Positions 16,238-25,105 are shown, counted from the first letter of the stretch. The stretch is DNA of 64,000 nt from Bacillota bacterium (GCA_023390175.1 JAEWDK010000006.1:372001-436000), one strand, 5' to 3'. Notes: a model not told the origin generated them from the letters alone. Translations and numbers: made by a program.

Positions 16238-16382
16238 GGTATTTGCTCCTTCCGTTTTGTGTGCAGTAAATTCCGCTTCACCGAATTTTGCGCTTGGTTA
16301 TCGATAAAAATGCAGGAAGTAAAGCTGAATTATGCAAAAATATTTATGATACGGTATAGTGATAGCTCAATAAATTAGTGAA

Positions 16383-16411
16383 ATTATAACCTTATAATAT
16401 AAAAATGTCAA
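16383..16411 (-). promoter_or_regulatory. Promoter of the amino acid ABC operon
   Basis: Full-consensus TTGACA (16406-16411) and TATAAT (16383-16388) with a 17-base spacer. The transcript would have a leader of about 140 bases. No known riboswitch is recognised in it. Confidence 0.8.
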
Positions 16412-16507
16412 TGGAATATCATTCAAAAAATATGCAATGGAGAATGATGTTTTATGCAGATAGTACCCGGTGAGCCTTGCATTGCGGAAAGTATAAATCT
16501 GGAATGC

Positions 16508-16536
16508 TTGACTTTGCGGAAAAAATAGATTAGACT
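16508..16536 (+). promoter_or_regulatory. Promoter of the marR-ABC exporter operon
   Basis: TTGACT and TAGACT with a 17-base spacer, directly followed by the paired operator at 16541-16586. Confidence 0.55.
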
Positions 16537-16540
16537 AAAT

Positions 16541-16586
16541 ACTTAACCGGTTAATTATTAGTCACGTAACAATTAACCGATTAAGT
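16541..16586 (+). promoter_or_regulatory. Paired MarR operator
   Basis: Two 16-base palindromic blocks built on TTAACCGGTTAA and TTAACCGATTAA lie at 16541-16556 and 16571-16586. They are also inverted copies of each other (ACTTAA…AATT and AATTAA…AAGT). They sit right after the promoter and 34 bases before marR, as expected for autorepression by a MarR dimer. Confidence 0.7.
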
Positions 16587-16619
16587 GTTAAAGCAAAGAT
16601 TTGAGAAAGAAGAATATAG

Positions 16620-17144
16620 ATGAAAGTTAATTTTCGTGATATCGTAGGCCGAATCGGTCAGCTGAACATCATACACCGTATCTGCGTTCATCGCGCCGCG
16701 GCCGAAAACGGAATCTATTTCGGCCAGCTGCCGATTTTGGAATACGTTGCCAGTCACGGCCAATGCACGCAGACCGAGCTTGCGGAAACGCTCCAGGTTT
16801 CCGCGCCTTCCATCGCAACCTCTGTGAAACGGATGCAGAAAACCGGCCTGCTGAAAAAAGCCGCGGATGAAAGTGACCTCAGGCGCAACCGAATTTCGAT
16901 TACGGAAAAGGGGCTGGAATTCGCACAAAAGTGCCGGGCCGCGTTTGACCGGCTGGATGCACGCATGTTTGAAGGCTTCAGTGCGGAGGAATGTGAAATA
17001 CTCTGCGGCTATTTGGACCGGCTGATTGCCAATGTGGCGACGGACGAGTTTAAAAACAAGACCATGTTCGCTTTAATTGACACAGTTACTTCGGAAAAAC
17101 AAATGCATCATGAACAGGAACAGAAAGAAAATCATGATTCGTAA
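16620..17144 (+). CDS. MarR family transcriptional regulator
   Basis: A 174-residue winged-helix regulator. 'YFGQLPILEYVASHGQCTQTELAETLQVSAPSIATSVKRMQKTGLL' (about residues 36-80) is the DNA-recognition helix region, and 'DLRRNRISITEKG' is the wing. The N- and C-terminal helices would form the dimer. It heads an operon with two ABC half-exporters and has a paired palindrome at its promoter, so it most likely represses the exporter until a toxic ligand is bound. The ribosome site is weak. The C-terminal 15 residues are Glu/His-rich and variable. Confidence 0.92.
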   Translation: MKVNFRDIVGRIGQLNIIHRICVHRAAAENGIYFGQLPILEYVASHGQCTQTELAETLQVSAPSIATSVKRMQKTGLLKKAADESDLRRNRISITEKGLEFAQKCRAAFDRLDARMFEGFSAEECEILCGYLDRLIANVATDEFKNKTMFALIDTVTSEKQMHHEQEQKENHDS

Positions 17145-17173
17145 TATTCAGCAAGAGATTAAGGAGATTTTTT

Positions 17174-18925
17174 ATGATTCGTAAACTTCTGTCCAGCGTG
17201 GGGGAATACAGGAAAGACAGCATACTTGCCCCGGCATACGTGACCTTTGAATCGATTCTTGAAATTGTCATTCCCACGCTGATGGCATATTTGATCGACG
17301 ACGGGATCAGTAAGAAAAACATATCCAGCGTCCTGTGGATAGGGCTTGCCTTGACTGTCTGTGCGTTGCTCTCGCTGCTGGCCGGTATTCTTGCGGGCCG
17401 CAGCGCTGCAATTGCATCTTCCGGCTTTGCAAAAAATTTACGCCGTGATATGTTCTACAACATGCAAAAGTTCTCGTTCTCCAATATCGATAAATTTTCA
17501 ACCGCCAGTATCATCACACGAATGACCACCGACGTCACCAATGTTCAGAATGCTTATCAGATGCTGGTTCGCCTTGGGGTGCGCGCTCCCATGATGATCG
17601 TGTTCGCTTTGATTTTTTCTTTCCGGATTGACGTTCGTCTTTCGCTGATTTTTCTTGTAACCATTCCGGTGCTCGGCATTGGCCTGTGGCTGATTATATC
17701 GCACGTGCATCCCATTTTCGTGCGGGTCTTCGGTACCTACGACAAGCTGAACAGTGTGGTTCAGGAAAATCTGCTCGGTATCCGGGTTGTTAAGTCCTAT
17801 ATCCGCGAAGATCATGAAGAATCGAAGTTCGCGGACATTTCACAGTCCATTTTTCATGACTTTTCAAAGGCGGAAAAAAGAATTGCGTTCAATATGCCCC
17901 TGATGCAGTTTTGCCTTTACGCCAGCATGCTTTTACTTTCCTGGTTTGGCGCCAAAGAGATTGTAGCCAGCGGCAACAATCCCGTTTCCGGGCTTTCGAC
18001 GGGTGAACTGACCAGTCTGATTACTTATGCGCTGCAGATACTTATGAGCCTGATGATGCTTTCCATGGTGTTTGTTATGATTATCATTTCCCGCGCGTCG
18101 GCAGAGCGTATTGTGGAGGTTATGAATGAGGAAAGCAATCTGAAGAACGGAGAAAATCCGGTGTCCACGGTAAAAGACGGTTCAATCACCTTTGAAAACG
18201 TCACCTTTTCTTATTCCAGGAAGGCCGGCAAACCGGTCCTTGACGGAATCAACATCTCCATTGCGTCGGGAGAAACAGTCGGTATTCTCGGCGGAACAGG
18301 TTCTTCGAAGTCGAGTTTTGTCCAGCTGATTCCGCGTCTTTATGACGCCGTAAGCGGAAAGGTAACCGTCGGCGGCATCGACGTGCGCGATTACGATATT
18401 GAATCGCTCCGCAATCAGGTTGCGATGGTGCTGCAGAAGAACGTGCTTTTTTCCGGCACAATCAAAGAAAATCTTCGCTGGGGCAACGAGAACGCGACGG
18501 ATGAGGAAATGATTCATGCCTGCAAGCTTGCTCAGGCCGACGGTTTTATCAGGGAGTTCCCGGATCAGTACGACACTTATATTGAACAGGGCGGCACCAA
18601 TGTGTCCGGCGGTCAAAAGCAGCGGCTGTGCATCGCACGGGCACTGCTGAAGAATCCCGCCATCCTTATTCTGGACGACTCCACCAGCGCGGTTGATACC
18701 AAGACCGACGGATTAATCCGTCAGGCATTTATAAAAGAAATCCCGAATACGACGAAGCTTATTATTGCGCAGCGCGTTTCGTCCGTTCAGGACGCTGACA
18801 AGATTATCGTGCTTGACGACGGCAAAATCAATGCGGTCGGCACGCATGAAGAGCTGCTCAGGTCCTGTGACATCTACAGGGAAGTCTATGAATCTCAGAA
18901 TAAAGGAGGGGTTCTCCATGCGTAA
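17174..18925 (+). CDS. Heterodimeric ABC exporter, subunit with degenerate catalytic site
   Basis: A 583-residue half transporter: six membrane helices (about 1-310) then an ATPase domain (about 335-575). Walker A is 'GGTGSSKSSF' and the signature 'NVSGGQKQRLCIARAL' is intact. Walker B ends 'ILILDDSTSAVD', with Asp where the catalytic Glu should be, and the H-loop reads 'IIAQRVSSV', with Gln for His. The partner downstream has the opposite pattern, so the pair should have one active and one degenerate ATP site, as in LmrCD/BmrCD-type multidrug exporters. It overlaps the partner by 8 bases and follows marR. Substrate unknown; drug or toxic-metabolite export is likely. Confidence 0.92.
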   Translation: MIRKLLSSVGEYRKDSILAPAYVTFESILEIVIPTLMAYLIDDGISKKNISSVLWIGLALTVCALLSLLAGILAGRSAAIASSGFAKNLRRDMFYNMQKFSFSNIDKFSTASIITRMTTDVTNVQNAYQMLVRLGVRAPMMIVFALIFSFRIDVRLSLIFLVTIPVLGIGLWLIISHVHPIFVRVFGTYDKLNSVVQENLLGIRVVKSYIREDHEESKFADISQSIFHDFSKAEKRIAFNMPLMQFCLYASMLLLSWFGAKEIVASGNNPVSGLSTGELTSLITYALQILMSLMMLSMVFVMIIISRASAERIVEVMNEESNLKNGENPVSTVKDGSITFENVTFSYSRKAGKPVLDGINISIASGETVGILGGTGSSKSSFVQLIPRLYDAVSGKVTVGGIDVRDYDIESLRNQVAMVLQKNVLFSGTIKENLRWGNENATDEEMIHACKLAQADGFIREFPDQYDTYIEQGGTNVSGGQKQRLCIARALLKNPAILILDDSTSAVDTKTDGLIRQAFIKEIPNTTKLIIAQRVSSVQDADKIIVLDDGKINAVGTHEELLRSCDIYREVYESQNKGGVLHA

Positions 18926-20867
18926 AATTCCGCCGAAAAGTGATCCGAAGGCAAACACCATGCCAACCGGGGGCAATAAACCGCCGATGCAGCGTTTTAA
19001 GCCGGGCACAATTAAAAGATTGCTTTCCTATATGGCCGTTTATAAAATTCAGCTGATCTTCGTTGTCGTCTGTATCCTGCTGAGCGCGGCCGCAGGTGCA
19101 GCATCCTCTTTGTTCCTGCAGACTCTGGTTGACAAGTACATTGTTCCGCTGCTGGGCCAGACACACCCCGTATTCACCGGCCTGTTGAAAATGATTTTAT
19201 TCATGGGTTTGGTTTATAGTATCGGCGTGCTTTCCACCTTGTTCTACAACAGGACGATGGTTATCATCGAGCAGGGTACACTAAAAAAAATTCGCGATAC
19301 GATGTTCACACATATGCAGACCCTGCCGATTCGATATTTCGATACCCATACCCACGGCGACGTAATGAGCCGTTATACCAATGATACCGATACGCTGCGG
19401 CAGGCAATTTCCCAGAGTTTGCCGCAAATGGTTGCCTCCCTCGTTTCTGTGGCGGCGGCATTTTTCGCCATGCTTTATCTCAGCGTCGGTCTTACCGCTT
19501 TCGTTGCCGTGTTTGCTTTTGTTTTACTGAAGGTAATCAAAGCCCTGGTAGGACGAAGCGGAACCTTTTTCCTGAAGCAGCAGCAGTCCATGGGCGAGGT
19601 TAACGGCTATATCGAAGAAATGATCAACGGCCAGAAAGTCGTAAAAGTTTTTTGTCATGAAGAAAAGGCGAAAGAAGATTTTGACAAAAAGAATGATGAG
19701 CTTTGCTACTGCGCAACCGAGGCAAACAAGTACGGAAATATTACAATGCCGATTATCGGGAATCTGGGATATATGCTCTATGTGCTTCTTGCCATAATCG
19801 GGGGTGCAGCGGGAATAGCCGGAATTCCCAATCTGAGCCTTACCGGGGTCAATACACTGACAATCGGCACGATCATATCCTTCCTTACCCTGTCCCGTAG
19901 CTTCATCAACCCGATCGGCCAGATTTCCATGCAGTTTAATATGGTAATCATGGCGCTCGCCGGTGCGTCAAGAATTTTTGACCTGATGGACGAGGAAAGC
20001 GAGCAGGACGGAGGATACGTCACGCTTGTCAACGCAAAATCGGAAAACGGTGAAATAAAGGAGTGTAAGGAACGGACGGAAATGTGGGCGTGGAAGTATC
20101 CCCACAGCGACGGGGCGGTAACTTATACGCCGCTGCAGGGTGACATTCGTTTCAACGATGTGGATTTCGGCTACAACGAGAATCATATTGTCCTGCACAA
20201 CATTACGCTGTATGCCGAACCGGGCCAAAAGGTTGCTTTTGTCGGAGCGACCGGAGCCGGAAAAACAACAATCACCAACCTCATCAACCGTTTCTACGAT
20301 ATTGCCGACGGTAAAATCCGGTATGACGGCATCAACATCAATAAAATAAAAAAAGCAGACCTTCGCCGGTCGCTCGGCATTGTTTTGCAGGATGTAAACC
20401 TGTTTACCGGGACGGTTATAGACAATATCCGATACGGCAAGCTGGATGCGACGGATGAAGAATGCATTGCTTCCGCAAAACTTGCAAATGCCGACGGATT
20501 TATCCGCATGCTCCCGCAAGGGTACAACACTGTGCTGGAAGGCGACGGCAGCGGCCTTTCGCAGGGGCAGCGGCAGTTGATTTCCATTGCCCGCGCTGCT
20601 GTGGCTGACCCGCCCGTCATGATTCTTGACGAGGCTACGTCCTCCATTGATACCAGAACCGAAGCAATTGTGCAGAAGGGCATGGATGCTCTGATGAAGG
20701 GCAGGACGGTATTTGTCATTGCACATCGGCTTTCCACCGTGCAGAATTCCGACGTCATTATGGTACTTGAAAACGGTGCGATCATCGAGCGCGGAAGCCA
20801 TGATGATTTGATTCAACAGCACGGAAAATATTATCAGCTGTACACAGGGCAGTTTGAGCTGTCCTGA
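18918..20867 (+). CDS. Heterodimeric ABC exporter, subunit with canonical ATP site residues
   Basis: A 649-residue half transporter with a 35-residue polar N-terminal extension, six membrane helices (about 45-345) and an ATPase domain (about 410-649). Walker A 'GATGAGKTT', Walker B 'MILDEATSSID' with the catalytic Glu, and H-loop 'VIAHRLSTVQ' are canonical. The signature is 'LSQGQRQL' instead of LSGGQ. A 45-residue insert between membrane and ATPase parts is unusual. I placed the start at 18918 because AAAGGAGGGG precedes it; a longer frame upstream lies inside the previous gene. It pairs with the preceding subunit. Confidence 0.92.
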   Translation: MRKIPPKSDPKANTMPTGGNKPPMQRFKPGTIKRLLSYMAVYKIQLIFVVVCILLSAAAGAASSLFLQTLVDKYIVPLLGQTHPVFTGLLKMILFMGLVYSIGVLSTLFYNRTMVIIEQGTLKKIRDTMFTHMQTLPIRYFDTHTHGDVMSRYTNDTDTLRQAISQSLPQMVASLVSVAAAFFAMLYLSVGLTAFVAVFAFVLLKVIKALVGRSGTFFLKQQQSMGEVNGYIEEMINGQKVVKVFCHEEKAKEDFDKKNDELCYCATEANKYGNITMPIIGNLGYMLYVLLAIIGGAAGIAGIPNLSLTGVNTLTIGTIISFLTLSRSFINPIGQISMQFNMVIMALAGASRIFDLMDEESEQDGGYVTLVNAKSENGEIKECKERTEMWAWKYPHSDGAVTYTPLQGDIRFNDVDFGYNENHIVLHNITLYAEPGQKVAFVGATGAGKTTITNLINRFYDIADGKIRYDGININKIKKADLRRSLGIVLQDVNLFTGTVIDNIRYGKLDATDEECIASAKLANADGFIRMLPQGYNTVLEGDGSGLSQGQRQLISIARAAVADPPVMILDEATSSIDTRTEAIVQKGMDALMKGRTVFVIAHRLSTVQNSDVIMVLENGAIIERGSHDDLIQQHGKYYQLYTGQFELS

Positions 20868-20880
20868 CAGGAAACAATTT

Positions 20881-20926
20881 AAAGCGCCCCATCCCTCTTC
20901 TTTTTGAACAGGGATGGGGCGCTTTC
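20881..20926. terminator. Terminator after the ABC exporter
   Basis: A 16-bp stem AAAGCGCCCCATCCCT/AGGGATGGGGCGCTTT with a 13-base loop, between convergent genes. Confidence 0.8.
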
Positions 20927-20938
20927 TGCCGGCTGCAG

Positions 20939-22258
20939 TTATACCAGCTTTTTTGAGTGAAACAGCTTCTCCATCGTTTTTACAACGGCGTTGCTGTTGC
21001 AGTCGCCGATAAAATTGGGCGCCATTTCTTTTAATTCATCGGAAGCGTTTGCCACCGCGTACCCGTAATCCGCGTCCTGAATCATGGTAATATCATTTTT
21101 ATCGTTTCCGAAGGCAGCGACCCGGTCAGCGGAAAAACGCTTTCTCAGTTCAAAAACAGCGTTTGCCTTCGAGGCTTCCGAGCTGTAGATTTCAAGGAAA
21201 TAATAGCCTTCATTTGAACTGTCGGGGTAATAACCGGCGGTAATCTGTTCCTTGCAGTTCAGCTTCCAAATATCGCCGTATAACTTTTCTATCATTTCCA
21301 GCGTGTCCAGCGCACGGAAAAACACAACGTCGCGCCCTTCCGGCAGCGGGCTGTAAATGTAATTTTTCAAAGGGTGGAATTTGCTTGCGTGGTACAGCTT
21401 TTCTTCCGCAGGGTTCGTGAAATCGCCGTAGTAAATATGAAGGATATCATTGATGATGGTGTGAACAAAGCAGTTCAGGCCGTATTTTTCAAAAATTCCA
21501 AGCACTTCCTTCGCCGCGCCGTAAGGAATAAATTTGCAGTAAAGATAGGTTTTTGCTTTCAGGTCGTAAAGAGCAGCTCCGTTCAAGGTGATAATCGGCA
21601 GATTAAAATCAATGCCCTCCAGAACCGGCGCGACAGAGGCGGAGGAACGGCGGCTTGCCACCGTAATCAGCGCACCCTTCCGAATCAGGTGGTTCAGCTT
21701 TATTTTCGTGAAGCTGCTGATTTGCCCGGCGCTGTCTGTCAGTGTGCCGCCGAGATCGCTCACAAAAAGGAGGGTCGAGTTTTTTCGTTTGGGCAGATGA
21801 AACGCATTTACTCCCAGCGACACGAAAATGCCGATCAAGGTGTCAATAATTCTGTTCGCGGCAAACAGGTAAGGGTTGGCGTCCAGCCCGTGCGATACGG
21901 TGATGCTCATGAAAACCACGCAGGCAATATAGGAAGCGGTCGTCTTTTTCAGCAAAACGGTACTGTAAATTACAGGGATGATTATGGCGGATATCAGCAG
22001 ATATTTCAATATGGGTAAATTTGGGGGGATAAACTGTGTTTCAATCAGCATGACCACCATGCCGAAAAATCCGCCGATAAAGGTTCCGGCAGTACGGTTC
22101 AGCGCCACTCTGCGGCTGTTTGGCACATCCGGCTGCATGCAGAGCACCGCCGCAATCGCGGAATAAAAGGGTATTCCGTCGCCGCGGAGTAAATAAATTG
22201 CAAAGCACAGGAATACAGCGACGGAAGATTTTATAATTCTCAATCCAATTTTGGGCAT
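20939..22258 (-). CDS. Fusion of FUSC/aromatic-acid-exporter-like membrane domain with Cof-type HAD hydrolase
   Basis: A 439-residue protein in two parts. Residues 1-155 are hydrophobic with four to five membrane segments and resemble the ArAE/FUSC N-terminal domain ('YSAIAAVLCMQPDV', 'NRTAGTFIGGFFG', 'NRIIDTLIGIFVSLGVNAF'). Residues 160-439 are a Cof/HAD-IIB phosphatase-like domain: motif I 'SDLGGTLTD' (Asp168), motif II 'VASRRS', and motif IV 'AFGNDKNDITMI'. The usual second Asp of DxDGT is Gly170, so acid/base catalysis should be impaired. The GAGGAATCATAA ribosome site supports the start. It is single-cistron. Function unknown; a membrane-tethered sugar-phosphate sensor is one possibility. 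Confidence 0.8.
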   Translation of the reverse strand: MPKIGLRIIKSSVAVFLCFAIYLLRGDGIPFYSAIAAVLCMQPDVPNSRRVALNRTAGTFIGGFFGMVVMLIETQFIPPNLPILKYLLISAIIIPVIYSTVLLKKTTASYIACVVFMSITVSHGLDANPYLFAANRIIDTLIGIFVSLGVNAFHLPKRKNSTLLFVSDLGGTLTDSAGQISSFTKIKLNHLIRKGALITVASRRSSASVAPVLEGIDFNLPIITLNGAALYDLKAKTYLYCKFIPYGAAKEVLGIFEKYGLNCFVHTIINDILHIYYGDFTNPAEEKLYHASKFHPLKNYIYSPLPEGRDVVFFRALDTLEMIEKLYGDIWKLNCKEQITAGYYPDSSNEGYYFLEIYSSEASKANAVFELRKRFSADRVAAFGNDKNDITMIQDADYGYAVANASDELKEMAPNFIGDCNSNAVVKTMEKLFHSKKLV

Positions 22259-22492
22259 TTATGATTCCTCTTATCTTTTCATCATGAGATCGGCCGCAGA
22301 CTAAAATCAAACAGCGGATTCTTTCCTATTTTATCACAAAGCTTTATGAATGTAAATTTAAGGGCGCGGCATGATTTTTCTTTTTTCTATTCCATAGCCC
22401 GGAACATTTCAGGAAATATTTCATAAAATAAATTGAAATGAATTATGGGTTAAAGAAAATACCGCAAATTGATATATTTAGGAGAATGCTGT

Positions 22493-23290
22493 ATGACTAA
22501 TTTGGAATCGCCGGCAGAACTGCCGTTTCAAAGCTACGCGGAGGCTTCGGGCCTTTACACGCCGGCCCAGGGCGAACCGCCCGTGGAAATCAGCCGTACC
22601 GGCGAGCCTGTTGTCACAGACGGTGTACGGGTAATTTTGGACATTCAAGCGGACAAAGAACTGGTTCGGGTGGGGGAAACGATTCAATATGCCGTTACCA
22701 TTCGAAACGAATCCTCCGTAGATTTGCACGACGTAAAGATAACGGATATTATCCCGCCGAAAACAACCCTTGTTGCAGGTTCCTTCCTTCCGGCGCTCCC
22801 CGACGGCGAACCGGTGGAAAACGGCGTTACCGTTGGCGACATTCCTCAAAATTCTTCGAAGAAGCTGGAGTTTGCGGTTACGGTAAATGGCGGTGCCGTC
22901 GGTAACGTAATACATACCGGTGCGGCATCTTATGGGTACGAAGATGGCAGCGGGTTGGAATATTCGGGAATTACGCAAGCGGAGCAGGCGGTGACCACGA
23001 CTGCCGCGCCGGGCCTGATGATAGAAGAAACCGCAGATAAAACGGTAGTAACACAGGATGGGGAGACGGTTGTTTACACGGTCACAGTGACCAACACAGG
23101 GGACATTCCGATTCAGAACATGCGCATAACTGCGCATATCCCCGAGGGAATGACCTATGTTCCAAGCTCGACCTTGCTGAACGGTACAATACCTTACCTT
23201 GACCTGAACCCGGAAAACAGTGTGCCGGTGGGCGATTTGGCACAGGGGGCTTGCGCAGTGGTACAGTTTACCGTAACGGTTTCGTTGTAA
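22493..23290 (+). CDS. DUF11 repeat protein, unknown function
   Basis: A 265-residue protein with two DUF11-type β-sandwich repeats (about 50-135 and 165-262). Each starts with a 'GETVVYTVTVTNTGD'-like strand pair and ends with 'IPEGMTYVPSST'-like text. There is no signal peptide or LPxTG anchor; the first 45 residues are polar and Pro-rich. The chosen ATG has AGGAGA eight bases upstream. Such domains usually occur in surface or spore-coat adhesins; lack of a secretion signal suggests a mother-cell/spore layer or cytosolic role, which is speculative. The next gene may be a partner. Confidence 0.7.
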   Translation: MTNLESPAELPFQSYAEASGLYTPAQGEPPVEISRTGEPVVTDGVRVILDIQADKELVRVGETIQYAVTIRNESSVDLHDVKITDIIPPKTTLVAGSFLPALPDGEPVENGVTVGDIPQNSSKKLEFAVTVNGGAVGNVIHTGAASYGYEDGSGLEYSGITQAEQAVTTTAAPGLMIEETADKTVVTQDGETVVYTVTVTNTGDIPIQNMRITAHIPEGMTYVPSSTLLNGTIPYLDLNPENSVPVGDLAQGACAVVQFTVTVSL

Positions 23291-23445
23291 TAAGCCGATG
23301 CTTCACATAGTATTGCCAATTCAAAAGGGAGTACCCAAAAGGCGTTTCCCTTCATGGTACGGTAAAAAGCCGCCAGTATTTCCCGTGCGGAGTCCGGCCG
23401 GCTGCTGAATGAATTTTGTGATGCACGGGGAAAGGATGATCTAAA

Positions 23446-23883
23446 TTGAAACAATTCATCAGCCATTCTCAGGCGGACGGGTACTTTCAGGTTGAAGACC
23501 AAATCGTCCCTGTCACCGTATGGAGTATCCCTTCGGTCGTTGCCTTTCAGGAGCAGAACAGGTACAGTGCACAGTGTATTTGCGAACGGATTGAACTGCC
23601 CGGGTTAACAAAAGTCATGGGCAGCATTCTGTACCATACCCGTACGACATGCTTTGAAATGCGGTTTGGAACAGTAATAAACGCGGGTTACAGTATTGTC
23701 ATCCGCTATTTGGACGGTGAAGGGAACGCGAGGAGCAAGACAAGCGACGGCAATGCGCTGTTTTTCGCATTGCCCAATCAGCTCTGCGCCCGGGACTATA
23801 CTGTTTGGTTTCCGAATCCAATCGAAATCAAAACGCTTGGCTGCAATGCCGAGGTGAACTTTATTGCGGTGCTGTGTGCATGA
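23446..23883 (+). CDS. Hypothetical protein (β-rich, Cys-containing)
   Basis: A 145-residue frame starting at TTG 23446 after GGAAAGG. It is rich in β-forming residues ('FQVEDQIVPVTVWSIPSVVAFQEQ', 'AEVNFIAVLCA') and has six cysteines. There is no signal peptide. It follows the DUF11 gene by 155 bases in the same direction, with codon use like its neighbours. I do not recognise the family. A shared function in a surface or spore layer with the DUF11 protein is only a guess. Confidence 0.5.
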   Translation: MKQFISHSQADGYFQVEDQIVPVTVWSIPSVVAFQEQNRYSAQCICERIELPGLTKVMGSILYHTRTTCFEMRFGTVINAGYSIVIRYLDGEGNARSKTSDGNALFFALPNQLCARDYTVWFPNPIEIKTLGCNAEVNFIAVLCA

Positions 23884-23969
23884 ACAGAATGATTCCTTTT
23901 GTGCAGGGGAATGTTCTTCCGAAACGGAGGGGCATTCCTTTTAATAATGAACTTCGCTTTTATCTGTAT

Positions 23970-24016
23970 TTGGGGCCGATTCGCGGAAAATCCTTGTGTC
24001 AGCCCCGATTTTTTAT
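23970..24016 (+). terminator. Probable terminator
   Basis: GGGGC and GCCCC arms enclose a 25-base loop region with further weak pairing, followed by GATTTTTT. It would separate the hypothetical gene from the crcB leader. Confidence 0.45.
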
Positions 24017-24059
24017 ATTTTGCATGAAATGCAGCACTTGAATCGGGTTATTACATATA

Positions 24060-24088
24060 TTGATAAATCAAATTCCATATGATATAAT
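24060..24088 (+). promoter_or_regulatory. Promoter of the crcB pair
   Basis: TTGATA and TATAAT with a 17-base spacer. The predicted start site (about 24095) is at the very beginning of the candidate riboswitch, leaving a leader of about 255 bases before the first ATG. Confidence 0.75.
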
Positions 24089-24097
24089 ACAAAAACT

Positions 24098-24154
24098 GGG
24101 CATAAAGTTTTGCCCGGCAGTCATGTGAAACTGCTGTAACAGCTAATGACTTCT
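24098..24154 (+). promoter_or_regulatory. Candidate fluoride riboswitch (crcB motif)
   Basis: The RNA can form the fluoride-aptamer layout: P1 GGGCA/TGCCC (24098-24102/24111-24115) whose loop AAGTT (24105-24109) can form a pseudoknot with GACTT (24148-24152). A linker AAACT and hairpin GCTG-TAA-CAGC (24133-24143) come next, then the hallmark 3' element TAATGACTTCT (24144-24154). It stands in front of two crcB genes. Differences from consensus are an extra 12 bases before AAACT and loss of the 5' GAUG. A competing helix AGTCAT/ATGACT (24119-24124/24146-24151) may be the ligand-free state. Identification is by eye only. Confidence 0.5.
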
Positions 24155-24350
24155 TTGAATTCAATCATCGGAACCGTTGGCTTTTATAAATGAAAATGGA
24201 ATAACAATTTCATTTATCGGCTGATGACCCCTGTGCTTTTCGCAGGAATAATCGGCTTTTTCTTTGTGTAAGGAACCGCCGGGTCAATTCCCGTACCATC
24301 CTGTAGCCAACTTCTCCGCGGCCATTGCACAGCTTTTTCCGGAGGTACAT

Positions 24351-24743
24351 ATGAAAAAATATTTTGCAGTGGGTGTCGGGGGAGCGGCCGGAACTGTCGC
24401 AAGGCATTTGATTCAGCTGATTCCGCTACCTGTTGGCTCAGTTTACCGCCCGCTTCTTACCATACTGATTAATATCAGCGGAAGCTTCATTTTGGGCTTT
24501 TTAATGATCCTGTTCATTAAGCTTCTGCCGGTGACGGCGGAAATCCGTTTGGGGATTACAACCGGTTTTTTGGGCGGCTACACTACGTTTTCCACTTTGT
24601 GCAAAGACTCCGTATTGCTGTACCTTTCCGGCCATGTTTTCTTTTCTGCGGCTTATGTGGCCGGTTCCGTTCTGCTGGGGCTTGCAGCCGCGTGGCTTGG
24701 AATCCTGTCGGCGAAACGCCTTGAACGGAGGCATGCTTCTTGA
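24351..24743 (+). CDS. crcB: Fluoride channel Fluc/CrcB, first subunit
   Basis: A 130-residue small membrane protein with four hydrophobic segments that would export fluoride passively. The family signature 'LINISGSFILGFLM' (Asn lining the pore) and 'GFLGGYTTFSTLCKDS' (Phe/Thr/Ser track) are intact, as is 'GGAAGTVARHLIQ' near the N-terminus. GGAGGTACAT precedes the ATG. The next gene is a second, diverged CrcB overlapping by 4 bases. Clostridial Fluc pairs of this kind form heterodimers. The leader may hold a fluoride riboswitch. Confidence 0.93.
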   Translation: MKKYFAVGVGGAAGTVARHLIQLIPLPVGSVYRPLLTILINISGSFILGFLMILFIKLLPVTAEIRLGITTGFLGGYTTFSTLCKDSVLLYLSGHVFFSAAYVAGSVLLGLAAAWLGILSAKRLERRHAS

Positions 24744-25105
24744 CCTTGGTACTGTTAAGCCTTGGCGGCATGTGCGGTGCAATTGCCCGGTATAAGCTGG
24801 GTGTGGTTTTGCTCCGGCGTGAACCGCATTCCTTTCCGTTTGGCACCTTTTTCATTAATATATCCGGGGCGCTGCTGCTTGGCCTGCTTTGCGGCTTTGG
24901 TGTAAGCGGGAATCCCTACCTTCTTTTGGGCGATGGATTTTGCGGTGCGTTTACCACTTTTTCCACCTTTACGGTGGAGAGCGTCCAGTTAATCCGCGGC
25001 AAAGCGGCGAAGAAAGCCATCCTGTTTGTCGTATTGTCGGTTTCGGTTGGAATTGCCTGTTTTACTATTGGGTATGGGGCCGCGGGTATTTTTACTGTCC
25101 GGTAA
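24740..25105 (+). CDS. crcB: Fluoride channel Fluc/CrcB, second subunit
   Basis: A 121-residue CrcB paralogue starting at a TTG that overlaps the previous stop (TTGA). It has four hydrophobic segments with 'GGMCGAIARYKLG', 'FFINISGALLLGLL' and 'GFCGAFTTFSTFTVESV'. The pore Asn and the Phe/Thr/Ser motif are conserved. Together with the first subunit it would form an antiparallel heterodimer channel. The translational overlap supports equal production. Confidence 0.92.
   Translation: MTLVLLSLGGMCGAIARYKLGVVLLRREPHSFPFGTFFINISGALLLGLLCGFGVSGNPYLLLGDGFCGAFTTFSTFTVESVQLIRGKAAKKAILFVVLSVSVGIACFTIGYGAAGIFTVR

Noticed and set aside
24215..24230. A second fluoride-riboswitch-like element (GGCTGATGACC)
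   Set aside because: No matching P1 hairpin or pseudoknot partner is found upstream, so it is kept only as a note on the leader.
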